Origin: an uncultured Clostridia bacterium | GTDB lineage: Bacteria > Bacillota > Clostridia > Oscillospirales > Ruminococcaceae | DNA length: 64,000 bases | Direction of reading: 5' to 3' | NCBI GenBank assembly: GCA_947632025.1 | Contig: CANRNN010000001.1 | Location: 310,001 to 374,000 of the forward strand | In this document: piece after piece, positions 43,284-50,011 of the stretch | Position numbering within the stretch: the first letter of the stretch is position 1 | How the letters are laid out: the number at the start of each line of letters is the position of its first letter | Notes under the pieces: model-generated | What the model saw: the letters and a program-made list of their open reading frames with translations, nothing else | Told to the model about the DNA's origin: nothing | Databases searched by the model: none | Program-made: the position numbers and the translations under genes

Positions 43284-43691
43284 TCAGGAGATACGTATAC
43301 CCGTATGTGCCAGAGTAAATTTCCTGATAAGAACACCGCCGCCCAGAGCGTTCAGCTCGCCCAGTTCCCACGCCGTAACTATCCCGCTCTCAATGGAATA
43401 GCGCTCGGCGGCGCTGCCGTTTTTCATAAGCGTCACCGTGATGTCGCGCAGCTTTACGCCGAGCGAAAAGCACCCCGCCTGCGCCCATTTCGAGCTTGTA
43501 ACGCCCTTTTCAAACGTTAACGTTCCCGCCGAAGTCGAGGGCTTGGGCATTATGACTATCCCACCGCCGCCTTCGGGGTAAGCGTCGTATTCCACCGACT
43601 GTGAAAGTCCGGAAACTCTCGAAAAATTAAGCTCCATTCCGTACAGCGTCACGCTGAACACACCGTTTGACAGATATTCCTCCGCGCCCAC
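43284..43691 (-). CDS. Second tail tube protein (T4 gp19-like)
   Basis: A 135-residue tube protein. The GTG at 43691 is the likely start because AAAGGAGG lies 7 bases upstream; the open frame extends 7 codons further through that site. The gp19-type pattern is present: NGVFSVTLYGMELNFSRVSGL, EYDAYPEGGGG, and the late KWAQAGCFSLGVKLRDITVTLM and FTLAHTGIRIS. CIS operons usually have two tube paralogues, one main and one near the baseplate. This one, encoded next to the LysM/ruler genes, is probably the baseplate-proximal ring protein. Confidence 0.88.
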   Translation of the reverse strand: MGAEEYLSNGVFSVTLYGMELNFSRVSGLSQSVEYDAYPEGGGGIVIMPKPSTSAGTLTFEKGVTSSKWAQAGCFSLGVKLRDITVTLMKNGSAAERYSIESGIVTAWELGELNALGGGVLIRKFTLAHTGIRIS

Positions 43692-43715
43692 AGCCGTACC
43701 TCCTTTAAACACGCG

Positions 43716-43973
43716 CTAGACGGAAAAGATGTTTTTCTTCTCCTCGCCGCCCGATGCAGCGTTTATTTTAGAGTTTATTTTTGAGATCTCGCCGCACCAG
43801 CGATTGCGGTCGGTATGCGACAACTGCATTATCTCCTCGCGGCTCCAGTGCGTGTAATATGCCAGAAATGCACATTCCTCGTACAAACGCTCTTTCGGAT
43901 ACAGCCTCAGTCGGCGGCTTCCATAAAATTTACGGGAACGTCCACCTCCTGCCCGCAGTTCGGGCATACGCAC
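43716..43973 (-). CDS. DUF6760-like small CIS protein, possibly made by -1 frameshift
   Basis: The conserved part (LYPKERLYEECAFLAYYTHW ... REEIMQLSHTDRNRWCGEIS) is the short helical DUF6760-type protein found after the tube genes in many CIS operons. The given coordinates are the open frame limit. Its first 67 bases overlap the upstream gene in the -1 frame and encode an Arg-rich, non-domain-like stretch. Possible starts are GTG 43973 and ATG 43967 inside the neighbour (GAGG nearby), or entry by -1 frameshift at the AAATTTT heptamer 43931-43925, which joins the two frames exactly. In the second case it is the C-terminal part of a gpG-GT-like fusion. Confidence 0.75.
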   Translation of the reverse strand: MRMPELRAGGGRSRKFYGSRRLRLYPKERLYEECAFLAYYTHWSREEIMQLSHTDRNRWCGEISKINSKINAASGGEEKKNIFSV

Positions 43974-44278
43974 CTGTACCTCGGCATTTCCATAGAGTTT
44001 ATCCTCTCGTAGAAATCCTGAAGATACGCAAGATCCATCGTGAACAGTCCCTCAATGGTCTTGGTGGTTATCATCGGCAGCGTCCCCAGCCGCGTGATAA
44101 CTCTCGTAAGCAATATTATCGTCAGATACCCCGGATTTTGCTGGACTTTCGGGTCGCGCAGCGGCAGTATCTCGTCCGCCGCGTTCGCAAGACGCATAAC
44201 GCCCTCCCGATGAACATTCCCTTCATGGTCGACGTATCCTCTCGGAAGAACAAAGTTAAATTCCGTTTCAAATGCCAT
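43907..44278 (-). CDS. CIS tail assembly chaperone-like protein with C-terminal zinc ribbon
   Basis: A 123-residue protein. The ATG at 44278 has GGAGG 8 bases upstream (a TTG at 44284 is too close to it). The body (FETEFNFVLPRGYVDHEGNV, VMRLANAADEILPLRDPKVQ, NPGYLTIILLTRVITRLGTL) matches the conserved small protein between the tube genes of CIS operons, related to T4-type baseplate/assembly proteins. The C-terminus carries a two-cysteine knuckle with neighbours (RYRCVCPNCGQEVDVPV), as in many such proteins. The position, size and the overlapping -1 frame after it recall phage tail assembly chaperones (lambda gpG/gpGT), which load onto the tape measure. Confidence 0.75.
   Translation of the reverse strand: MAFETEFNFVLPRGYVDHEGNVHREGVMRLANAADEILPLRDPKVQQNPGYLTIILLTRVITRLGTLPMITTKTIEGLFTMDLAYLQDFYERINSMEMPRYRCVCPNCGQEVDVPVNFMEAAD
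43925..43950 (-). promoter_or_regulatory. Candidate programmed -1 frameshift site with upstream SD-like stimulator
   Basis: In the zero frame GTA-AAT-TTT contains the X-XXY-YYZ heptamer A-AAT-TTT (43931-43925), five codons before the TGA. A -1 slip continues as TAT-GGA-AGC into the DUF6760-like frame. AGGAGG (43950-43945) ends 13 bases upstream, the arrangement that stimulates -1 shifting in dnaX. No valid start codon for the second frame lies at initiation distance from this AGGAGG. Confidence 0.5.
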
Positions 44279-44340
44279 TTTCAAAGCCTCCGCATCTGGT
44301 CATTCAAAAATTCGCGCTCCTGCAGCCGCAAAGACCACAT

Positions 44341-44425
44341 TCAATGAAAAGCGACCGCCATCAATTTAAAACCGCCTGCCCTCAACGGCAAACTATTGCT
44401 CTCAATGAAAAACTGCCCGCCCTTG
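44341..44425. repeat. Degenerate 20-21-bp repeats in the tube 1 / chaperone spacer
   Basis: TCAAT-type cores followed by AAAA and a GCC-rich end recur at 44341, 44361, 44382 and 44402. The spacer (44285-44476, 192 bases) is the longest within the operon; its other content is the hairpin at 44413-44439. Confidence 0.5.
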
Positions 44426-44440
44426 AACGGGACGGGCAGC
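44408..44440 (-). terminator. Intra-operon terminator/attenuator after sheath and tube 1
   Basis: On the minus strand CTGCCCG pairs with CGGGCAG around an inner CCC/GGG stem and GTTCAA loop, followed by TTTTTC. It lies 37 bases after the tube 1 stop and before all baseplate genes. Partial termination here would give more sheath and tube than baseplate mRNA, or the stem would protect the 3' end of a processed sheath-tube mRNA. Confidence 0.75.
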
Positions 44441-44476
44441 CGAGAAGCAGAGCTATCTCTGCGGCAGATTTGCCTA

Positions 44477-44908
44477 TCACAAAATTCTGGTCATACCCTC
44501 GTGGGCAAGCTCGATAGTTTCGAGAGCCGCCTCGGACGCGGTCGCGTTGAAATCGGGAGCGGTGTACTTTACGGGCCACGCTTCCTCGACCTGCCATGTT
44601 GCCACGTCGTTTCCGTCGTTGTCCATAAGTGTTATTGCCAGAGTTTTCCGCTCAGGCTCTTTATCGTAGGCTATCGTCCACCAGTCCCACAGCTCGGTTG
44701 CGTTCTGCTCGGAAACAGCGCGCTTAAGAGTGATATTGCCGTATTTGCGCAGACCCGACACCTTAAGCGGGGTAGTTTTCTGACTTCCCTCGCGGTATTC
44801 GTAAACATCAACGTTCGCGTCAAAGCCCGTCACTTCCGAAAAGAACTCCGACAAGCCGTCACATTCAACTCTGAATCTGAATTTTCCGTAAGGATAAATT
44901 CCAGCCAT
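44477..44908 (-). CDS. Main tail tube protein (T4 gp19-like, Hcp-fold)
   Basis: A 143-residue tube protein, ATG with AAAGGAT about 10 bases upstream. Family pattern: YPYGKFRFRVECDGLSEFFS, EVTGFDANVDVYEYREGSQK, LRKYGNITLKRAVSEQNATE, LWDWW, and LTLMDNDGNDVATWQVEEAWPVK-type strand pair ending LAHEGMTRIL. The subunits stack as hexameric rings into the inner tube pushed out when the sheath contracts. It follows the sheath gene by 23 bases and precedes an attenuator, in line with a need for many copies. Confidence 0.95.
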   Translation of the reverse strand: MAGIYPYGKFRFRVECDGLSEFFSEVTGFDANVDVYEYREGSQKTTPLKVSGLRKYGNITLKRAVSEQNATELWDWWTIAYDKEPERKTLAITLMDNDGNDVATWQVEEAWPVKYTAPDFNATASEAALETIELAHEGMTRIL

Positions 44909-44931
44909 AATATCAGTATCCTTTCTTTAAT

Positions 44932-46668
44932 TTATTCGGAACCGCCCGTTTTCTGCGTTATTCTGAAGATAACGAACTCAGCGGGCTTTACGGGTGCTAC
45001 GCCGATAACGCAGATAAGTCTGCCGTTGTCGATGTCCGCCTGCGACATGGTAGAAGGACCTATTTCGCAGTAAAACGCCTCTGCTTCGGTCGTGCCCGCA
45101 AGAGCGCCGTCCCTCCAGACGCTGCGCAAAAATCCGTCTATGGTTCTCTTTACGCGTGACCAGAGCTTTTCATCGTTAGGCTCGAACACTACCCAGTTGG
45201 TGTTCGCTTTTATTGACTCTTCAAGGAAGATGAACAGTCTGCGGACGTTAACATACTTCCAGCTCGGATCGGACGATGCCGTTCTCGCGCCCCACACTCT
45301 TATTCCCTGTCCGGGGAAGGAGCGGATAAGGTTTACGCCCTTGGGATTCAAAATATCCTGCTCGCCCTTGTTGAACGGAACGGAAAGTCCCGTACAGCCG
45401 CGAACGACCTCGTTCGCTGGAGCTTTATGTACTCCTCTGGAGTTATCGCTTCTCGCGTAGATACCTATGACCGATCCCGACGGCGGAATATTGATATTCT
45501 TCTTGTCAAGCGGATCGTACACCGTCAGCCACGGGTGGTACATCGCAGCGTAGGTGCTGTCGATAACGTTGCGTGCGGTTATCATCTCGTCCGTTTTGGA
45601 GAGCTCCTCGTCCATATCCAGCACGGCAAAGCGGCTTCCTAAGCTCTCGCAGTGAGCGACGAGCGTAAGCTGAACATTCGGGTCGGTTATACCCGGCACC
45701 GCCATAATGGACACCACGTCATTATCGAGGAATGCCTGTATGCCCGTGCGCTTGCCCGGACCGTTGTCAACTCCCATAAACGTATCGGGAGTTACGCTCG
45801 CATTCGAGCCGTTCGAGCCGCCCTTAAGCTCCACGGAAATCACGTCCGCTCCGTCCGACAAAGCCGTAAACGGATCATTTTCGGGCATACCCTCCGCCGA
45901 TGCTTTTATGACAGCGGACCTTGCCGTTTTATTCTCGATAAAATTCGGCGAGGTTACGTTAAACGAGCATTCGGCATAAAACTCGTCGATGTCGTCGTAT
46001 TTAGCTTCAAGGTTGAACTCGCAGGTGGAAATGGTAATTTTCGGCACGAGAGCCGTATCGACAGCCTCTCCTGCGAAAGCGCTCTCGAACTCTATCACAT
46101 TATCCTGACTTTTAACAACCTTGTTGTAGGAAACATTCGCGCCGTCCGACAGCGCCACCACATCGCCCGCGTCGAATCCGACGGACTTTTTCACCTTATA
46201 TTTTCCCTCGCCAAGATCCTCAAGTATCTGAGTTTTCGCCTTAGAGGCAGGAGTGATGATTACCTTTATATCGTCGCCCCATGCGCCCTCGTCGGCAGCT
46301 GTTATCTTCAATATAGGACTGTCCGCGGGTACGCACCCTTCCGACGCCTTAGCGTCTGCGGGAGCGACTCTCGAAATGAACGCCCTCGACCCGCCGTTCA
46401 GGAAGAAATGCTCTACGGCATATGCCAGAAAGCGGTTTTTCCCGAATTCCGAAGCGGAGAGATACCCGCCGTATTTTCTCTTGAAATCCGCGAAATTTGT
46501 CACAAGCTGCGGCACCCCGCCCACGGGACCCCGCACAGCCAATCCCACGAAGCCCGCCGTACTTGTTCCGACGCCCTCCATAGGCTTGCCACCCGATTCA
46601 AATTCCTCCACATACACACCCGGTGATAAATATTCCGCCATAATCGCCGATCCGTCCGCACGGCGCAC
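44932..46668 (-). CDS. Contractile tail sheath protein
   Basis: A 578-residue sheath protein, the only one in the operon. GTG at 46668 is chosen since AAGGAGG lies 8 bases upstream; the classical family start (MAEYLSPGVYVEEFESGG) is an ATG at 46641, nine codons later, which has no good ribosome site. Typical segments: STAGFVGLAVRGPVGG, NFADFKRKYGGYL, AYAVEHFFLNGGSRAFISRV, and the conserved C-terminal domain (RSFPGQGIRVWGARTASSDP, WKYVNVRRLFIFLEESI, WVVFEPNDEKLWSRVKR, DGALAGTTEAEAFYC). Residues about 110-330 are the variable surface domain. Contraction drives the tube through a membrane. It is the first gene of the operon, about 150 bases after the predicted transcription start. Confidence 0.96.
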   Translation of the reverse strand: MRRADGSAIMAEYLSPGVYVEEFESGGKPMEGVGTSTAGFVGLAVRGPVGGVPQLVTNFADFKRKYGGYLSASEFGKNRFLAYAVEHFFLNGGSRAFISRVAPADAKASEGCVPADSPILKITAADEGAWGDDIKVIITPASKAKTQILEDLGEGKYKVKKSVGFDAGDVVALSDGANVSYNKVVKSQDNVIEFESAFAGEAVDTALVPKITISTCEFNLEAKYDDIDEFYAECSFNVTSPNFIENKTARSAVIKASAEGMPENDPFTALSDGADVISVELKGGSNGSNASVTPDTFMGVDNGPGKRTGIQAFLDNDVVSIMAVPGITDPNVQLTLVAHCESLGSRFAVLDMDEELSKTDEMITARNVIDSTYAAMYHPWLTVYDPLDKKNINIPPSGSVIGIYARSDNSRGVHKAPANEVVRGCTGLSVPFNKGEQDILNPKGVNLIRSFPGQGIRVWGARTASSDPSWKYVNVRRLFIFLEESIKANTNWVVFEPNDEKLWSRVKRTIDGFLRSVWRDGALAGTTEAEAFYCEIGPSTMSQADIDNGRLICVIGVAPVKPAEFVIFRITQKTGGSE

Positions 46669-46700
46669 GGACCGAACCTCCTTCCGAAAAAGTGTAGATA

Positions 46701-46806
46701 CGCGGGCTGTCCGCGAATATCCCGAACTGATGACTTAAACAGATATACCCGAAGCCTGACTTAACAATACAGATACCCAAAACCGGACTTTAAGTTTTAA
46801 CTTAAA
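46701..46806 (-). promoter_or_regulatory. CIS operon leader: two direct repeats, a palindrome and a hairpin
   Basis: The 325-base gap between sheath and sigK holds no gene that I can support. On the plus strand TGACTTAAACAGATATACCC (46731-46750) and a variant with a 2-base insertion (46757-46778) form direct repeats. TTTAAGTT-TT-AACTTAAA (46789-46806) is a perfect 8-base-arm palindrome with partly matching CGG/CCG flanks. CGCGG-GCTGT-CCGCG (46701-46715) is a short hairpin ahead of the ribosome site. All lie downstream of the predicted promoter, so they act on the mRNA or as roadblock operators. Confidence 0.6.
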
Positions 46807-46827
46807 CCGACTGTTTATCATGGTTAG

Positions 46828-46857
46828 ATTTTATCACACTTACAACCGATTTGTCAA
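46828..46857 (-). promoter_or_regulatory. Predicted sigma-A promoter of the CIS operon
   Basis: On the minus strand TTGACA (46857-46852), an 18-base spacer and TAAAAT (46833-46828). The start point would be near 46821. The region upstream to 46993 is AT-rich with A/T tracts and no other feature I can name. Confidence 0.65.
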
Positions 46858-46993
46858 GGGTTTTTTCTCAATTTTTTTGATTTTTTGTAAATCTGCACAA
46901 AAAAATTGAAATTTTCCGTCGTATTTCACAAAAAACACAGTGAAGTTTTTTCTATTATAGTGGAAAATGTGCAAAAAAGTCCCAAAAACCATA

Positions 46994-47695
46994 TTATTCA
47001 TTCTCGAAACGAGCTTTTAATTTTTCGAGAGCGTGCTTTTCTATCCTTGAAATATACGAACGGGAAATACCCATACTTTCGGCGATCTCCCGTTGAGTGA
47101 GGGGCTTGCAGACCGAGCCGTCCGTGTCGGATATGCCGTAGCGCTTGCAGATTATTTCACGCTCGCGGTCGGTAAGCTCCTCGCGTATAAATCTGTACAG
47201 CTTTTCGGAATCAATTTTAAGCTCCACGTCGCTTTCGACGTTCACGCCGCTGTTGTAGATATCGGCTATAGTAAGTGCGTTTCCCTCCGCGTCATGCTCG
47301 ATGGGGTCGTTTATGTAGACCTCGGTCAGCTGGTGCTTTATCTTGCGGAAGTGCATTTTTATCTGATTGTCTATGCACTTCGACGCGTATGTGCAGAACC
47401 GCCTGCCTTTCTTGTAATCGAACGTTTCTGCCGCACGGATAAGCCCTATCGTACCGATTGAAACAAGGTCGTCGGCATCTCTCGCGTCGGGATAGTTTTT
47501 CCTCACGATATACGCCACAAGCCGCAGATTGTGGATTATAAGTTTATCCCTCGCCTGAATGTCCCCCTCAGCCGCCAGCCGCACACATTCCTCCTCTTCT
47601 TTCGGAGAGAGCTGCTTCGGAAAATTGTTCTTCCCCTCAAAATGCAGCCCGAAAAACAGCATATTCGTCAAAGCGAACTTCAATAAAAAAAACAT
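46994..47695 (-). CDS. sigK: RNA polymerase sporulation sigma factor, SigK-type
   Basis: A 233-residue sigma-70-family factor, ATG behind GGAGGGG. The N-terminus MFFLLKFALTNMLFFGLHFE is the short hydrophobic pro-sequence known from SigK proteins, removed at the membrane in spore formers. Region 2: LIIHNLRLVAYIVRKNY, DADDLVSIGTIGLIRAAETF, FCTYASKCIDNQIKMHFR. Region 4: ELTDREREIICKRYGI and the helix-turn-helix TQREIAESMGISRSYISRIE. In Bacillus it drives late mother-cell genes. It is upstream of and in the same direction as the CIS operon, 325 bases apart; the CIS promoter looks like sigma-A, so a link is not shown. I see no clear promoter for it between here and hisS. Confidence 0.9.
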   Translation of the reverse strand: MFFLLKFALTNMLFFGLHFEGKNNFPKQLSPKEEEECVRLAAEGDIQARDKLIIHNLRLVAYIVRKNYPDARDADDLVSIGTIGLIRAAETFDYKKGRRFCTYASKCIDNQIKMHFRKIKHQLTEVYINDPIEHDAEGNALTIADIYNSGVNVESDVELKIDSEKLYRFIREELTDREREIICKRYGISDTDGSVCKPLTQREIAESMGISRSYISRIEKHALEKLKARFENE

Positions 47696-47813
47696 ATTCC
47701 CCTCCGTCCGTCCCGTCCTTTCCGATAATTTCGGGACTTATTCAATTTTATTCGACACAGCCTGCCCTTATTACCACAGCCGCGTCCTTTGATTTCAGGT
47801 GACGCTTTTGCTA

Positions 47814-47842
47814 TTGACAAAGCCTGTAAAAAATGGTATAAT
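47814..47842 (+). promoter_or_regulatory. Consensus sigma-A promoter of the hisS-addBA operon
   Basis: TTGACA at 47814-47819, a 17-base spacer and TATAAT at 47837-47842, a perfect consensus. The ATG of hisS follows about 59 bases after the expected start. No T-box-like leader is seen in that short stretch. Confidence 0.9.
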
Positions 47843-47907
47843 TTAAAGTGTATTACTGTGCTTATTGTGCGTTTTACGGAATTTTTTGTTCTAAAGAAGA
47901 GGTAGTT

Positions 47908-49134
47908 ATGAAAATAAAATGTGTCAAGGGTACCCGCGATTATCTTCCGAAAGAGGCGCTTCTCCGTGAAAAAATAAGAAGCACCATCTTCGGTATCTAC
48001 CGTGAAAACGGCTTCTCAATGATAATGACGCCCGCCGTCGAGGATATTGAAAACCTCAACAAAAGCGACGGAGGCGACAACCTCAATCTTATCTTCAAAA
48101 TACTAAAACGGGGCGAAAAATTGCAAAAAGCCCTCGGAAGCGCCGACGAAAACGAACTGTGCGATATGGGGCTGAGATATGACCTGACGCTGCCGCTGAC
48201 AAGATATTTCGCGGCGAACAGAAACGACCTGCCGCTGCCGTTCAAGGCAATACAGATGGACAAGGTGTACCGTGCTGAAAATCCGCAGAAAGGTCGCCTG
48301 CGCGAGTTTACACAGTGCGATATCGACGTTATCGGCGACCCCAATCCCGAATGTGAAACAGAGCTTATCGCCGTGACGGCAAAGGCTCTGAGGGCGCTTG
48401 ATATAGGGGAATTTTCGGTGAGGATAAACGACCGGTCGGTGCTGCTGGAACTGCTTTCAAAGCTGGGCTTCGATAAAGACGAACTTGCAAGCGTGTGCGT
48501 GACATTCGACAAGCTGGACAAGGTCGGCGCTGAGGGCGTATGTGCAGAACTTCGCGAAAAAGGTTTCGACGGATCCGCCGTCGATAATCTGGCAGGAGTT
48601 CTCCAAAAATTACCTCTTACAATAGAGGACGCGGAGAAAATAGTCGGCGGCGAAAAAACAGCTCGTCTGCGCCGTATCCTTGACGACAGCACAGCGATAG
48701 CGGACGGAAAATACGGCATAGAATTCGACATCTCGCTCGTGCGGGGGCAGGGCTACTACACCGGAACGGTATTCGAGGTGCGTTCGGAAAAATTCGGCGG
48801 AACGGTCGCGGGCGGCGGACGCTACGACAATCTTATCGGGAAATTCATCGGCGAGGATATTCCCGCATGCGGCTTCTCAATAGGTTTCGAGCGTATCTTT
48901 TCTATACTTTCCGAGGAGAACTCTGCCGCGGGGGAACGCGAGAGAATAGCCATTTTCTACGAGGACAATTTTTCGGAAGTCTATACGAAAGCGGAGGAGC
49001 TTCGGGAAAGTTTCGACGTGTCGGTATTCAAACTGCCGAAAAAGCTGGGTAACTTTCTCAATCGGCTTCAGGGCGCGGGATTTTCGGGATATGCTTACGC
49101 TGACGGAAAAGTCAGAAAATTCGGCGAAAAATGA
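47908..49134 (+). CDS. hisS: Histidine--tRNA ligase (short form)
   Basis: A 408-residue class II aminoacyl-tRNA synthetase that charges tRNA-His. ATG 47908 is chosen with AGAAGAGG upstream; the frame is open further back but crosses the promoter. KCVKGTRDYLPKEALLREKI is the family start; motif 2 is VYRAENPQKGRLREFTQCDI; the histidine-binding HisA region reads LVRGQGYYTGTVFEV, with the catalytic arginine kept but LDYY altered to QGYY; motif 3 area is GGGRYDNLIGKF and GFSIGFERIF. The C-terminal anticodon domain is short (about 65 residues against about 90). This subclass is known from gut Clostridia. A second, standard hisS elsewhere or a HisZ role cannot be excluded. Confidence 0.88.
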   Translation: MKIKCVKGTRDYLPKEALLREKIRSTIFGIYRENGFSMIMTPAVEDIENLNKSDGGDNLNLIFKILKRGEKLQKALGSADENELCDMGLRYDLTLPLTRYFAANRNDLPLPFKAIQMDKVYRAENPQKGRLREFTQCDIDVIGDPNPECETELIAVTAKALRALDIGEFSVRINDRSVLLELLSKLGFDKDELASVCVTFDKLDKVGAEGVCAELREKGFDGSAVDNLAGVLQKLPLTIEDAEKIVGGEKTARLRRILDDSTAIADGKYGIEFDISLVRGQGYYTGTVFEVRSEKFGGTVAGGGRYDNLIGKFIGEDIPACGFSIGFERIFSILSEENSAAGERERIAIFYEDNFSEVYTKAEELRESFDVSVFKLPKKLGNFLNRLQGAGFSGYAYADGKVRKFGEK

Positions 49135-49174
49135 TCCTTACGATTTTTTTCACACTTAAAAACCGAGGTGCTTT

Positions 49175-50011
49175 ATGGATCTGTATGTCACCGATTTGGA
49201 CGGCACACTTTTGCGGAGCAACAAAACGCTTTCGGAGTTTACCGTAAGCACGCTTAATTCGCTGATAGACGGCGGCGTGAAAATAGCCTACGCAACGGCA
49301 CGCTCGTTCAACAGCGCCTCGAAACTCGTCCGCGATATACACTTTTCCGAGCCGTGCGCCGTTTACAACGGCGTAATGACCGTCGACCCGAAAAGCGGCA
49401 GCGTACTCTCGACGGCGCGTTTCTCCGACAACGCGGCAAAGCTTGCGAGGGAACTTTTCGAGCTTGAAAAAATATTCCCCATAGTTTACTCCTATATCGG
49501 CGGAGAGCATAAAATTTCCTATGTTCCGAGCGGGTCGCGGGCTGCGAAATTCTACCTCGACGACCATAGGGACGACCCGCGTATGCGCTGCGTAAACAGC
49601 TTTGACGAGCTTTTTGAAGGAGAGATGTTTTATTTTACGGTAATATCCGAAAAAGCCGACGAGCGTATCACGAAGCATTTTACTGCGGAAAACGGCTTTT
49701 TCGTAAACGTCCAGAAAGACAGTTACGACGAGATGATATGGCACGAGATATGCGACGCGTCCTGCTCAAAAGCGAGCGCGGCACTGCGGCTGAAAACGCT
49801 GTGCGGCGCGGACAGGCTGGTGTGTATAGGAGATAATTTCAACGATATCCCGATGATGCGTGCCGCAGATATTTCGGCGGCAGTGGAGAACGCTCCCGAC
49901 GAAGTAAAAAGCGCCGCCGACATTGTTATTGGAGCCAACGACAGCGACGGCTGCGCCGAATTTATCGCCGGACGTGAAAAGCAGAAAAACAGCTCGGCTT
50001 TAGAAAAATGA
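49175..50011 (+). CDS. HAD-superfamily hydrolase, Cof type
   Basis: A 278-residue phosphatase of the Cof/YbjI kind, soluble and cytoplasmic. Motif I is YVTDLDGTLLRS (nucleophile D near residue 7), motif II is IAYATARS, motif III includes the lysine in CSKASAALRLK, and motif IV is CIGDNFNDIPMMRAADISAA. The C2 cap lies between (about 85-185). These enzymes remove phosphate from sugar phosphates or flavin and pyridoxal phosphates; the substrate is not readable. The gene is 40 bases after hisS with GAGGTG before its ATG, and its stop overlaps the next start (ATGA). Confidence 0.93.
   Translation: MDLYVTDLDGTLLRSNKTLSEFTVSTLNSLIDGGVKIAYATARSFNSASKLVRDIHFSEPCAVYNGVMTVDPKSGSVLSTARFSDNAAKLARELFELEKIFPIVYSYIGGEHKISYVPSGSRAAKFYLDDHRDDPRMRCVNSFDELFEGEMFYFTVISEKADERITKHFTAENGFFVNVQKDSYDEMIWHEICDASCSKASAALRLKTLCGADRLVCIGDNFNDIPMMRAADISAAVENAPDEVKSAADIVIGANDSDGCAEFIAGREKQKNSSALEK

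Noticed and set aside
45652-46626. A 324-codon plus-strand frame opposite the sheath gene
   Set aside because: The sheath reading frame is certain; this frame is Arg/His-rich shadow sequence.
11328-46668. The CIS operon as an ordinary prophage
   Set aside because: No integrase, repressor, terminase, portal, capsid, holin or lysin genes are present, while CIS-specific AAA+, DUF4255 and DUF4280 genes are.
46598-46780. A 60-codon leftward frame across the sheath start
   Set aside because: It overlaps the sheath gene in another frame, lacks a ribosome site and shows a composition like leader repeats.
48000-48731. A 244-codon minus-strand frame within hisS and similar long frames opposite addB and addA
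   Set aside because: Serine/arginine-rich antisense shadows of conserved genes.
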